Part shown: in pieces, positions 15,435 through 25,500 of the stretch
Layout of the letters: each line of letters begins with the position of its first letter
Position numbering within the stretch: the first letter of the stretch is position 1
Notes under the pieces: generated by a model
Told to the model about the DNA's origin: nothing
Databases searched by the model: none
Seen by the model: only the letters and a program-made list of their open reading frames with translations
Made by a program: the position numbers and the translations under genes
Assembly: GCA_910584495.1 (NCBI GenBank)
Contig: CAJUAR010000002.1
Coordinates: 1-64,000 of the forward strand
DNA length: 64,000 bases
Direction: 5' to 3'
DNA from: an uncultured Muribaculaceae bacterium
GTDB lineage: Bacteria; Bacteroidota; Bacteroidia; Bacteroidales; Muribaculaceae

Positions 15435-18155
15435 TTAGAAGTTGATGCGCAGTTTCATGGAATATGTGCGGCCAAAGCAGTAGAACACACCGTAGAGGTT
15501 CTCGTTGTCCCATGTTGCACGTTCTGAGCTGTTAGACCATGCATCTACAACGTAGTAGTAGTTGAAGAGGTTGTGAATGTTGCCCGAAAGGGTAGCTTTC
15601 ACACCGCCGATATCGAAACGATATGAGGCGTTTACGTCGAACTGGTTTCCCCATGGAATTTTCCAAGGATCGACAACGTTGATAGTTGTGTTTGCCGAAG
15701 GAGTGCTCACGGTGTAGTCGGAGTAGTTGTTGGCAGCCACTTTCCAGTCGAAGCCCACGCGCCATCCCTTGAAGGGACGGAATGTTGCTCCGATTGCGGC
15801 AGTTGTCTGAGCGGAACCGCCCACTTTGATACCTTTCTGGTTGAGGACACCCCATGCATGGTCATCGGCGAGCACGCCGCTGGCGATGGTACCGTTGAGG
15901 GCTTTTGTCAGAGGTTGGCCGAGCTGGTTGTAGAAATAACCCTTGGCATTGCTGTCCCACTGGTAGTCGCCGATGGAGAGCATACCTGTGATTTCGAGCC
16001 ATTTTGTGGGAACGAAAGTTGCATTTACCTCAATACCCATGTGTCGTGCGTCGACACCGGTGAGGTTCATTGCATAGCGGTCGCCGGCATGTTCGCCTTG
16101 TTCGATGGAGCCGCCGCGTACCATTGTTTTGTCGAGCCACTTGGTGTAGTAGGCATTGACAGTTGCCGAGAAGATTTTGGAGCGGAAATTGTAGCCGGCT
16201 TCAACGGAGTATACTTTTTCGTTTACGGGGTCGGGGTTAGTAGCATTGGAAGTTGCCTGCTGGAGGAACACGCCGTTGGCGAAGAATGGAGCGCGGCTGA
16301 TGTAGCCCACATTTGCAAACACGTTGTTGTGGCGGTCGATGTTGTAGTTCACACCGAATTTTGCCGTTCCACCGAGGAAGTTGTACCATGGCGTTGTGCC
16401 GTGTTCCTTGTCATAGTAGAATTTGTCCTTACGCTTGTAGGAAGTGTTGCTCAGCGAGCCGCTGGCCACGAGGGTCATTTTTTTGTTGAGGAGCGAGTAT
16501 TCGGCCTGAAGATAGACACCTTCCTGCTGTGTATAGCCCACATAGTTACGGTAGACGTAGTCGCCCACACCGAGCTTTTCGTATTTCCAGTTGGGATCGG
16601 CGGCAGCGGCGTTGTTATGGGCCTTCACGTTTTTACGTGAGCTGTCATCCATAAAGTATTCACCGTCGTAGAGGTCGATAATCTTGTTGTTGTGATACCC
16701 CACATAGTAGCGCAGGTCGACACCGGCAAGGATGTTGAGTTTCTTGTCGAAGAAGCTGTTCTGATAGGTCGAGACAAGGCCGAACCAGTTGTGCGAGTTG
16801 TTACTTTCGCTCATCACCATGTTGGAGCCTGTTTCGCTGGCGGCGTTCATCTCCTGGATGGCAGCGTAGTCGAAAGTGCCGTCGGGGCAGCGGAAGAGAG
16901 TATTGGGCTTGCCGTTGCTTGCGCCATACCAGCTTGTGTTGGAATAGCTTCCGCGGCCCTGGCCTGAATAACCGCCACCTTTGGCGAGCGAAGCATAGAT
17001 AGTTGTAGAGAGGCTCGATTTCTTGTCGATTTTCCATATATGGGCAAGCGAAATCTGAGGTTTGTGGTAGGTGTTGCGGTTAGAGCTGCGCACCTTGCCA
17101 TGACGGTCGTAGCCGAAAGTAGCATTATATTTGTAGGGGCTGTCTTTGCCCATCCACTCTTTGGCATATTCCTGGTAGTTGACAATGGACAGACCGTCCT
17201 TGTTGCCGCGTTTGTTGTGGGTCTGGGGAGCGCCGAAAGCGGTGAGCGACAGCTGATGCTTGTCGTTGATGCGCTTGGAGATGTTGATGAAGTAGTTATA
17301 GGCGTTGAAGTCGGTGCCCTGGATATATCCGTCGCCCCACTTCTTGGAGCCGAGCACAGTCACGGCCCATCCGTTATTCATCAGGCCGGTGGAAACCTTC
17401 ATGCCGTAATTGTTCATGCCGTCATTGCCCATGCCATACCACACCGAGCCACCCTGTTCGGCATCGAGGCTCTGGGTAGTGATGTTGATTGTACCGCCGA
17501 TTGAAGGAGCGGAGAGGACAGCTGCACCGAGGCCGCGCTGTGTCTGGATGTTCGAAGCCACATCGCCAAGACCGGCCCAGTTGCTCCAGTACACCCAGCC
17601 GCCTTCCATGTCGTTGACTGGAATACCGTTTACGAGCACGGCAACGTTTGCGCTCTGGAAGCCGCGCATGTTGATTTTGGCATCGCCGAAGCCGCCGCCG
17701 TCCTTTGTAGCCCACACACCGGGAGTAGTGTTGAGAATTTCGGGAAGCTCCTGGGTGCCGAGTTTAAGGTCGATTTCGGCCTTGTTGACTTGCGACACGG
17801 CTACGGGAGTCTGGCGTGTGCGGGCGAGAGACTGTGTAACGACAACGTCGTTGAGAATTTCGTTTGAGGGTTCGAGGGTGACAGTGCCCACATTAGCCCT
17901 TACGGAAACCGATGTGCTCTTGAAGCCTACATAACTGATGTTGAGTTCTTTTGCATTATCAGGAACTTTGACATCGAATTGTCCGTCGATGTCGGTTGTG
18001 CCGACACCTTGCCCGGCGGCGCTTATGCTTGCGCCTATGATGGGCTCGCCTTCGTTGTCAATAACCGTTCCTTTACAATTAATGGTGCCGCCGGCGGCAA
18101 AGGCTATTGCCTGTGCGAGCCACAGCACGGTGATTACCGTAAAAAGTCGTCTCAT
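15435..18155 (-). CDS. TonB-dependent receptor with carboxypeptidase-like N-terminal domain
   Basis: 906 residues from the ATG at 18155, which begins a clean signal peptide (MRRLFTVITVLWLAQAIAFA); the longer frame to 18278 is rejected. A CarboxypepD_reg-like domain follows ('GTVIDNEGEPIIGASI...TTDIDGQFDVKVP'). Next are the plug domain (about 110-230, with 'VLVNGIPVNDMEGG') and a 22-strand barrel ending in an aromatic residue ('SMKLRINF'). It is an outer-membrane importer driven by TonB/ExbBD. There is no SusD neighbour. Instead it is coupled with the OB-fold lipoprotein. The cargo cannot be told from sequence. It could be a peptide, metal chelate or corrinoid, the last only because an adenosyltransferase follows. 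Confidence 0.9.
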   Translation of the reverse strand: MRRLFTVITVLWLAQAIAFAAGGTINCKGTVIDNEGEPIIGASISAAGQGVGTTDIDGQFDVKVPDNAKELNISYVGFKSTSVSVRANVGTVTLEPSNEILNDVVVTQSLARTRQTPVAVSQVNKAEIDLKLGTQELPEILNTTPGVWATKDGGGFGDAKINMRGFQSANVAVLVNGIPVNDMEGGWVYWSNWAGLGDVASNIQTQRGLGAAVLSAPSIGGTINITTQSLDAEQGGSVWYGMGNDGMNNYGMKVSTGLMNNGWAVTVLGSKKWGDGYIQGTDFNAYNYFINISKRINDKHQLSLTAFGAPQTHNKRGNKDGLSIVNYQEYAKEWMGKDSPYKYNATFGYDRHGKVRSSNRNTYHKPQISLAHIWKIDKKSSLSTTIYASLAKGGGYSGQGRGSYSNTSWYGASNGKPNTLFRCPDGTFDYAAIQEMNAASETGSNMVMSESNNSHNWFGLVSTYQNSFFDKKLNILAGVDLRYYVGYHNNKIIDLYDGEYFMDDSSRKNVKAHNNAAAADPNWKYEKLGVGDYVYRNYVGYTQQEGVYLQAEYSLLNKKMTLVASGSLSNTSYKRKDKFYYDKEHGTTPWYNFLGGTAKFGVNYNIDRHNNVFANVGYISRAPFFANGVFLQQATSNATNPDPVNEKVYSVEAGYNFRSKIFSATVNAYYTKWLDKTMVRGGSIEQGEHAGDRYAMNLTGVDARHMGIEVNATFVPTKWLEITGMLSIGDYQWDSNAKGYFYNQLGQPLTKALNGTIASGVLADDHAWGVLNQKGIKVGGSAQTTAAIGATFRPFKGWRVGFDWKVAANNYSDYTVSTPSANTTINVVDPWKIPWGNQFDVNASYRFDIGGVKATLSGNIHNLFNYYYVVDAWSNSSERATWDNENLYGVFYCFGRTYSMKLRINF

Positions 18156-18234
18156 TACTGATTGTTGTATGGTTGATAATATTGGTTTATACTTTTCGGC
18201 AGAGCAGGGGAGAGCAGCATGTTGTTTTCGGCAA

Positions 18235-18242
18235 CAAAGATA
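18235..18242 (-). promoter_or_regulatory. -7 promoter element of the TonB receptor operon
   Basis: TATCTTTG on the minus strand, 79 bp before the ATG at 18155. A TTGT lies about 21 bp upstream as a possible -33. The leader is too short for a cobalamin riboswitch. Confidence 0.55.
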
Positions 18243-18284
18243 CAACTTTTTTTTGTATTTTTCACAATTCAACATCATTGACTG

Positions 18285-18318
18285 AAAAAAAACATCCCTC
18301 GCTTTTTTGCGAGGGATG
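18285..18318 (-). terminator. Rho-independent terminator after the GH43 gene
   Basis: Perfect 10-bp stem (CATCCCTCGC / GCGAGGGATG) with a 6-nt loop and an 8-nt T-tract on the minus strand. It separates the polysaccharide locus from the receptor operon. Confidence 0.9.
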
Positions 18319-18380
18319 CGAACGTATCGTCTCTTTTCTTTTTTATTTGGTGCTCAGACCTCCCTGGAGCCTTTATTTTC

Positions 18381-21254
18381 TCAACGGTGATAATAGAGTG
18401 TGCCGTGGAATTCGGGGCTTCCAGCCTGTGCATCGAGGCCTACGAGCGACGCACCGAATTTATCGACAGGAAGTGATGCTACTTCGCGACCGTCGACGAA
18501 GATGCGCAGTGAGCCATCGTGGCTGCGCACGATGCGGAGGTTGTAGCTGTCTTTGAAGAGCTCATGTACGCGAATGCGGTAGATGTGCCGGCTGCTGTCG
18601 GTGGGGTCGTTGTTGATAAAACGCATCCGCTCGGCGGTGACAGGGTCGAAGGATGCGACACAGAATGTCGGATTTGCATCATATATCATGGCTCCGTCGG
18701 TAGGGATGTTCTGCCAGGTGTCGTTCTCGGTAAGATAGGCCGGGGTCATAAGCGCGAATGTGTTTTCGTGCACTATTTCGTTGGTGCCGATAGTGGGAGT
18801 GTCTTTGTCGAAACGATCGTCGGTAAACACGTTGCGGTTGGCCACATCGTAGCGCGGCAGATAGATGGCATCGAATGTCGTGGGGCAGTCGAATGTGTAT
18901 CCCTTGTCGTAGGAATCGGTGTAGCGCTGGTCGGTGTAGAGGTCGCGCATGGTGTCGAGGGGTATGTTGCGGCGGACTGCTATTTTTCCGCGGCGCATGG
19001 TGGTGACACGGAGCGACCGGGAGGGCGCGTCGATTTGGGCAAGCACGTAGTTGTTGTCGTCGATATATATAGGATATATGCCCGCCACAGCGTTGTCGCC
19101 GAGGTTCGAAATCTGTGTTGTGAACTCATAACTGTAGCCTGGAGTGCCTTTCACGGCCTTCAGCTGTCCGGAGGCTGTGGCACCGCGTTTGGTGGGTACA
19201 AGAGTGCCTGTGAGATTGCGCCAGCCGTTCATGCGGTCGTTGCCGTCGTCGAAACCTATGGTATAGGTGACACCATCGAAAGAGGAGGGAGCCCCCATCG
19301 TGACAATGCCGGGGACGGCCCGTTGTGCGATGAAGGATGTGAAAGGTTCGGCTATGCGCATTTCATCGATGCTTAGGGTTAGGTCTGCCAGGTCGCGCTC
19401 CACACGCAGCTGATGATATGCATCCCATCGGAAATCGGGACGCAGTGGCCTTGTGGCTATGGTGCGCGGTTTGCCGCCAAGTGTCTCAATCACTGTGAGC
19501 ATCTTGGAGAGATGGTCGAAAAGCACGGCCACATTGTTGTCGGCATCGGTGTAGGCGGCGTAGACACCGGCAGTGGCGAGCGGCTTGAGGCTGACTTCCC
19601 ACAGATAGGATTCTGAGGCTAAAGAGGAGGCGAGGACAGCACAGAGGGGAGCACCGTTGTCGGGTTTGGCATTGAGCTCGCCGTTGGCCACACTCCATTT
19701 GGACGGGTCGAGGTTGGCCCATCGTGCGGTATCGGGGGCAGAATCGAATATGTCGCCGTAGGCTGGAAGGGCGGGCGCTGGATGGAATCCACTGTTATTG
19801 GCATGGGTTATGCCGTCGACATACATTTTGTCGCCGTGGAAATGCACTCGGTCTACATGCTGGTTACGGCCTTCCATATTGGTGTTGGCCATGTAGATGA
19901 GCCACCATTCAAGGCCGTTGGGGCCACGTAGGATGTTGGGCTGGCCTGGGGTCCAGGTTATCTCCGGGTCGATTTGTGTGGTTCCGGTGTTGAAGAGCTG
20001 CGCGTTGACATACCGTTTGCCTCTGCCGGGAGCTGTGCACTCGATGGCGAGCATGTTGCGACCTACCGTAAGATTTTTTTTCATCTCGGGTGTCAGGTTC
20101 ACAATGTTGTAGAGCCGACGGTCGGAACTATATATTTCGGAGCCGTTTAGATAGACTTTTGCCGCACCGAGGGTGGTCAGTCGCAGGGCAAGGTTGTCGG
20201 AAAGATTTGTTATGTTGAAAGCCTTGCGCAGTCGGATGCGCTCGGTGTCCCACAGTGTGCCTTTTGTGTAGGTAGTGGTGCCGCGAGGCGCCGATTTGGC
20301 AAATCCGCCGAGGCCCTGCTTCCATGTGCTGTCGTTGAAGTCGGGTTCTGTCCAGTCTGTGTTTGTGTCGGCAGCGGGTACTGTTGTCTCATAGCTGAAC
20401 AGAGGGTCATAATTTCCGTCCGAGTATCGGAGCAGGTCGGGATAATCGTATTCAATGGCATATTGATTGGAGCAGACTACGGGATGAGGATATTTGTTGC
20501 CGGCGTTGAAGCCCATGGGGGTGTCGCTCTGAGCCACACCGAGTTGGTAGTTACCCCAGTCGTGGCCGGTATGGTTGGCATTGTACATCATGTAATATTT
20601 GCCATGATATTTCATTACCCATGGACCTTCGGCCACGGCATTGTCCATGCGCTCCCATGTGTTGGGGTTTGACGAGAACTGCAGAATCGTGCCCTGAGGG
20701 TCTGCCTCATCAAATTCACGCCAATTTTTCATTTTACGTGCCCAGATGGCGTTGCCGTCGGTGAATCGCACCATGTACATATAGAGCTTACCGTCGTCGT
20801 CGCGGAACACTTTAGGATCGATACGATTATCCAACCAGCTGTCGCGTACCGGCTCGGCATATGGCCCCATCGGGTCAGAAGCCTCGCTATGGACTATGTG
20901 CACGGCATGCTTGTCCTTTCCCCAATAGTTCACCGACCAATATGCATGTATCGTACCGTTGTCGTAGAGCATGTCGTTGGCATGAATCTGGTTGTTGCCG
21001 CATCCGGTGCCTTTGCTCCATTCGTTGTCCATGTCTATCACATGGATGGGGCCTTCCCAGTTCACGAGGTCCGTCGAAATGTAGAAATCGCCGTCGGTGC
21101 GGCATCCTCCGAGATAATATTTGCCGTTGTATTTCATTACGCCGATGTCGGCCACATTAGGTAAAATAGGATTGGGGATGTTTTCAGCCGAAATGTTTGT
21201 GGCTGCGAGCACGCCCATTGCTACGAGCAGTTTTTTTATACCGGTATTATTCAT
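18381..21254 (-). CDS. Multidomain GH43-family glycosidase (arabinan-type)
   Basis: 957 residues from the ATG at 21254, or 959 from the frame start at 21260. After a signal peptide (about 1-24) comes a five-bladed GH43 propeller. Its three catalytic acids are visible: Asp in 'NVADIGVMKYNGKYYL', Asp in 'RIDPKVFRDDDGKLY' and Glu in 'VAEGPWVMKYHGKYYM'. The propeller seems to be split by an inserted beta-sandwich (about 290-420; 'DFNDSTWKQGLGGF', 'RLRKAFNI', 'LRLTTLGAAKVYLNG'). It resumes with 'WTPGQPNILRGPNGLEWWLIY'. Two further concanavalin-like modules fill the C-terminal half. GH43 members cleave alpha-arabinofuranosides or beta-xylosides, and the neighbours favour arabinan. Secreted to the periplasm or surface. 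A terminator follows. Confidence 0.85.
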   Translation of the reverse strand: MNNTGIKKLLVAMGVLAATNISAENIPNPILPNVADIGVMKYNGKYYLGGCRTDGDFYISTDLVNWEGPIHVIDMDNEWSKGTGCGNNQIHANDMLYDNGTIHAYWSVNYWGKDKHAVHIVHSEASDPMGPYAEPVRDSWLDNRIDPKVFRDDDGKLYMYMVRFTDGNAIWARKMKNWREFDEADPQGTILQFSSNPNTWERMDNAVAEGPWVMKYHGKYYMMYNANHTGHDWGNYQLGVAQSDTPMGFNAGNKYPHPVVCSNQYAIEYDYPDLLRYSDGNYDPLFSYETTVPAADTNTDWTEPDFNDSTWKQGLGGFAKSAPRGTTTYTKGTLWDTERIRLRKAFNITNLSDNLALRLTTLGAAKVYLNGSEIYSSDRRLYNIVNLTPEMKKNLTVGRNMLAIECTAPGRGKRYVNAQLFNTGTTQIDPEITWTPGQPNILRGPNGLEWWLIYMANTNMEGRNQHVDRVHFHGDKMYVDGITHANNSGFHPAPALPAYGDIFDSAPDTARWANLDPSKWSVANGELNAKPDNGAPLCAVLASSLASESYLWEVSLKPLATAGVYAAYTDADNNVAVLFDHLSKMLTVIETLGGKPRTIATRPLRPDFRWDAYHQLRVERDLADLTLSIDEMRIAEPFTSFIAQRAVPGIVTMGAPSSFDGVTYTIGFDDGNDRMNGWRNLTGTLVPTKRGATASGQLKAVKGTPGYSYEFTTQISNLGDNAVAGIYPIYIDDNNYVLAQIDAPSRSLRVTTMRRGKIAVRRNIPLDTMRDLYTDQRYTDSYDKGYTFDCPTTFDAIYLPRYDVANRNVFTDDRFDKDTPTIGTNEIVHENTFALMTPAYLTENDTWQNIPTDGAMIYDANPTFCVASFDPVTAERMRFINNDPTDSSRHIYRIRVHELFKDSYNLRIVRSHDGSLRIFVDGREVASLPVDKFGASLVGLDAQAGSPEFHGTLYYHR

Positions 21255-21320
21255 TAACACTTTGAAAAGTTTATAGTTAAGACACTAAAGAACACACAAG
21301 TCAGCTTGCATAGTTTAGCA

Positions 21321-21359
21321 TAATAAAATTGGCTAAGCGGCCGATGCCGCTTAGCCAAT
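21321..21359 (-). terminator. Rho-independent terminator after the epimerase gene
   Basis: 13-bp stem (ATTGGCTAAGCGG / CCGCTTAGCCAAT) with a 6-nt loop, followed on the minus strand by TTTTATTA. Confidence 0.85.
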
Positions 21360-21378
21360 CCATTTCATTTTTAACGTA

Positions 21379-22503
21379 TTATTGGAATTTATAGCGGCAA
21401 TGGCTTGTATATGTTTCGCCGGGACGGACAACAACCGAGGGCCACAATTGTTTGTTTGGGCTGTCGGGGAAGTGCTGGCTTTCGAGGCAAACAGCCGAGC
21501 GGAACGGATAGGCAATGCCTTTCTTTCCTTTCACAGAGCCGTCGAGGAAGTTGCCTGCATAGAACTGTATGCCAGGTTCGGATGTGAACATTTCCATTCT
21601 GATTCCTGTCGAAGGTTCAAAGAGCACAGCGGCGGGGCTGTCGACGTTGCGGGGCTGTCGGAGCACCATGTTGTGATCGTAGCCCTTGCCGTTTTTCAGT
21701 TGTTCGTTGTCGGCATCAATGTCTTGACCGATTGTTTTAGCTTCGGTGAAATCGAAGGGCGTATTTTCCACCGTACAAATTTCGCCGGAAGTCATAAACG
21801 TAGAATCGATAGGAGTATATGCATCGGCATCGAACCACAGCTGATGGTCGAGAATGGTGTTTGCCGCATTTCCGCTCAGGTTGAAATAGGTGTGGTTGGT
21901 GAGATTGAGAATTGTCGGGGCATCTGTTGTGGCCTGATAATCGATGTCGAGGGCGTTGTCGGCAGTGAGGGTATATGTCACCTGAACGTTGACATTGCCG
22001 GGAAAGCCATATTCACCGTCGGGCGAGAAATGACGGAGCACGAGGGTCGAATCGTTTGTTTGCTCGGCATCCCACACAGCATGATGGAAACCTTTGGGAC
22101 CACCGTGGAGGCAGTGCCCGAAGTTGTTCTGCGGCAGCTGGTAGTCTTTGCCGTCGAGCGAGAAGCGCCCTTGATTGATTCTGTTACCGTAGCGACCTAT
22201 GAGGGCTCCGAAGTTGCCGTCGATGTTCACATAGTCGGCAATAGAATCGTGGCCGAGAACCACGTCCGTCAAGTTTCCGTCTTTGTCGGGCACCATGAGC
22301 GAAACCAGACGTCCGCCATAGTTTGTGACACATGCCTCCAGACCGTTGCTGTTCACAAGGGTATAGAGGGCTGTCGGCTTGCCGTCGACTTCGGTTTTGA
22401 ATTTTTCGGGGTCAAGGCCCGATTTTGTCAGCTGTTGGGTCGGAGTGGTGCATGCTGCCGTAGCAAGAGCAAGAGAAAAAATTCCGATTGTCAATGATTT
22501 CAT
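21379..22503 (-). CDS. galM: Aldose 1-epimerase (mutarotase), lipoprotein form
   Basis: 374 residues from the ATG at 22503; the upstream extension to 22554 overlaps the sensor gene. A lipoprotein signal (ATAAC-type, Cys about 18) shows it is exported and anchored. The family motifs are present: 'GRLVSLMVPDKDG', 'IGRYGNRINQGRF', the catalytic-His region 'NLTNHTYFNLSG' and 'HCLHGGPKGFH'. A Glu near the C-terminus ('AVCLESQHFPDSPN') is the expected catalytic base. It interconverts alpha and beta anomers of free sugars. In an arabinan locus it may act on released arabinose or galactose in the periplasm. It starts 19 bp after the sensor gene, so it is probably co-transcribed. Confidence 0.93.
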   Translation of the reverse strand: MKSLTIGIFSLALATAACTTPTQQLTKSGLDPEKFKTEVDGKPTALYTLVNSNGLEACVTNYGGRLVSLMVPDKDGNLTDVVLGHDSIADYVNIDGNFGALIGRYGNRINQGRFSLDGKDYQLPQNNFGHCLHGGPKGFHHAVWDAEQTNDSTLVLRHFSPDGEYGFPGNVNVQVTYTLTADNALDIDYQATTDAPTILNLTNHTYFNLSGNAANTILDHQLWFDADAYTPIDSTFMTSGEICTVENTPFDFTEAKTIGQDIDADNEQLKNGKGYDHNMVLRQPRNVDSPAAVLFEPSTGIRMEMFTSEPGIQFYAGNFLDGSVKGKKGIAYPFRSAVCLESQHFPDSPNKQLWPSVVVRPGETYTSHCRYKFQ

Positions 22504-22522
22504 ATTATTGATATTTAAATTT

Positions 22523-25500
22523 TTATGATTCCGGTTGTTTTGCCAGATACTCACGCGGAGTCATTCCATAAGTGTTTTTGAATACTTTCGAGAAGTAGTT
22601 GGGGTCGGAGAATCCGGTGCGGTAGGCCGTTTCGCTCACATTGAAACCTTGGCGCAGCAGTTCGCAAGCCTTGTGCATGCGGCACGTCTTTATATAGTCG
22701 GTCATCGATGTTTTGAAGAAGGTCTTCATCTTGATGTGAAGGAGCGAACGCGAGATTCCCAGTTCGCGAGTGATGTCGGTCACCGAAAGCTCGGAATTTT
22801 CAATATTGCTCTCAACCAGAGCATTGATTCGCGAAATAAATTCATTGTCGAATTTGTTGAGCGCGGGCAGTTCCTCCACTTCTTCGTTGCCGGGAGTTTC
22901 TTTGATTCTTGAATTGATATACTTTCGTCGCGCCCTGAGGATATTTTTCACCCTCAAAGCCAGAATCTGCGGGTCGAAGGGCTTTGGAACATAAGCCTCG
23001 GCCCCGCTTTCGAAGCCCTTGATTGTCGATTCTTCGTCGGTTTTTGCAGTAAGAAGAATCACCGGTATGTGCGATGTTGAAAGGTCGTTCTTCAATTTCT
23101 CGCACAGCTCGACACCGTCCATTTCGGGCATCATGACATCTGAAACAACGATATCGATTGTATATTCGGCAGCGATAGCAAGAGCCTCTTTTCCGTTAGT
23201 GGCGGTATAGACATTATACTCTTTCTCGAACTCATCGCTGAGGAAGCGCAACAGTTCGGGGTTGTCCTCGACAATGAGAATCGACACCTTGTTTTCGTCT
23301 TTATCGGTGTTTTTTGCATCCTTGTGGAGATTGTATGCAGTGAGAGGATTGGCAATGAACGACGGATGGAAGGGACTTTGCGTTTTACCATTGGTGATGC
23401 AGCACGATGGGTCGAAAGCCGACTGTGTCACATTAATTTTCACAATAAATGTACTGCCTTCACCCACCTTGCTGCTGACGGCGATACTACCTTTGTGAAT
23501 TTCAATCAGCCGCTTGACAGTGGCCAGGCCTATACCCCAGCCGCTGTGGCTTGCATTGTACCCACGCTTGGTCTGATAGTATTTTCTGAAGATATTGTCG
23601 ATTTCTTCGGGGACAATGCCAATGCCGTTGTCTTTCACTTCGAGATGGAGGAAGATGTTGTTGTCGTCGCCTTCTTCAATAGAAGCTCTGACATCGATGT
23701 TGCCACCTTCTGCGGTATATTTAACGGCGTTCGACAGCAAGTTGCTCACTATGCGTTCGAGATATGTCGTCGAGAACCATACCTCTTCGCCATTGTCCTG
23801 TGTCGTTATGTTGACAGTTATGTTTTTTTCCGATGCCGGACCTCGGAAGTAGCCCGAGAGTGTTTCGATGAGTTTCAGCGGGTTGTCTTTCTGCAGAAAC
23901 AGCTGGAAGTTGCCCGATTCCACGCGGTTGAAAGTCACCAGTTCGTTGATAAGGTCCACCATTTTGGAAGTATTTGCAATTGCTGTCGATAGCCTCTCTT
24001 TCGATTCGTTGGAGAGGTTCTGTTCCGACGACAGATGTTTGAGCGGGGCAAGGATGAGGCTAAGCGGCGTTTTAAGCTCATGGGAAATGTTGGTGAAAAA
24101 TTCCATTTTCACCTGGTTGAGCTCGTCGTTTTTGGCACGTTCGATCTGGCTGAGTTTTTTCTGTTGTTTTTCCTTCATGCGCCAGTTCACCAAGCGGTAG
24201 GCCATATAAATGACAAACAAGCCGAGCAGAATATATATCAGCCATGCCGTCGACGAAAGATAGTAGGGCGGAGCCACCTTGATTTTCAAGGATTTGACCG
24301 GAGCCATATTCCAGTCGACACCCGACAGCAGAGCCCTGACCTTGAAGACATATGTTCCGTAAGGCAATTCCATTGCAGTGAAGCTTCTCTGCGAGCCTAC
24401 ATCGCGCCATTCCTTGTCGAGGCCTTCGATGTAGATCTGGTACTTTGCATTTTTAGCACCTACGGGGTCGACAATGCCATAGACAATGCTGAAAATTCGC
24501 GACGAATTATAGTCCAGTTCCACCTCATCTGTCGCATCGAGGGCATTTGAGAGTGGCGAGCCGGGCATGTCGGGCGCTACAGGGGCGTTGTTGAGCAACA
24601 ACTTCCACAGATGGACGCCCGCAGAAGCTTCCGAACGTTTTTTCACTTCGGGCAGGAAGGAAATCATGCCGTTGACAGTGCCGCAGTATATACGACGGTC
24701 CGAGGTCTGAAAGGTTGAAGCAAAATTAAACTGGTTGTCCGGCAGGCCGTCGGAAGTGGTAAAATGAACATACGACAAGTCATTCGGATTCACTTTGTAG
24801 AGGCCGCCCGAAGTGGTAATCCATATATTTTTTGTCGAATCCTGGAATATGTTGCATATCGTACCCATGGTTCGATATTCGCATCGGAAAGTTGAGAACT
24901 GAAAAGTTTCCCCATCAATAGTATAGACTCCGTCGTTGTTCGTGCCCACAAACACACGTCCGTTGCAATCTTCATATAATGCAGTGATATAATTGTCATT
25001 AAGCTTATTATCTCTGCTAAAGGAATAACAGTTCCAGCTCCTGATTTCTTTTGTTTCTTTGTCAATCCTGAACAAACCGTTATTGACCGTGCCCACCCAG
25101 AGGTTTCCGGCATGATCAAAAAGGAGGCAATAAGTGAAGTCATACTTAAGGACAGGATGGTTGACAAGCTCAAAATCGTCGTTTTGTGGATTGTATATTA
25201 ACAAACCCATTGTTGTGCCGATCCACAGTTCGCCCTCCGGCAACGGCTGTCGCGCAATTGCAAAAATAGCATTGCTTTTCAGACCGCTGTTTAATGCTGT
25301 ATAATGTTTGTAATTGTGGTTTTTGAGATTGTAGCGGAACAAGCCGTTGCGAAAAGTGCCAATCCACATATCGCCGCTGTCGGCATCATAATAAAGTTCG
25401 TGGACGTTTGTGCCCAGTCCGGGAATTTTATCAAAGTGTTCTATAGTTTTGTCGGCGTCGTGATAGATATTTATACCTCCGTCCTCCGTGGCAAGCCATA

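Noticed and set aside
13471..15438. 655-residue open frame on the plus strand
   Set aside because: It lies exactly opposite the OB-fold lipoprotein gene and has Cys/Val/Gly-rich low-quality sequence without motifs. It is an antisense shadow of GC-rich codon use.
18156..18280. Cobalamin riboswitch before the TonB receptor operon, suggested by the nearby adenosyltransferase
   Set aside because: The leader is only about 70 nt from the likely promoter, and no B12-box-like sequence is visible.
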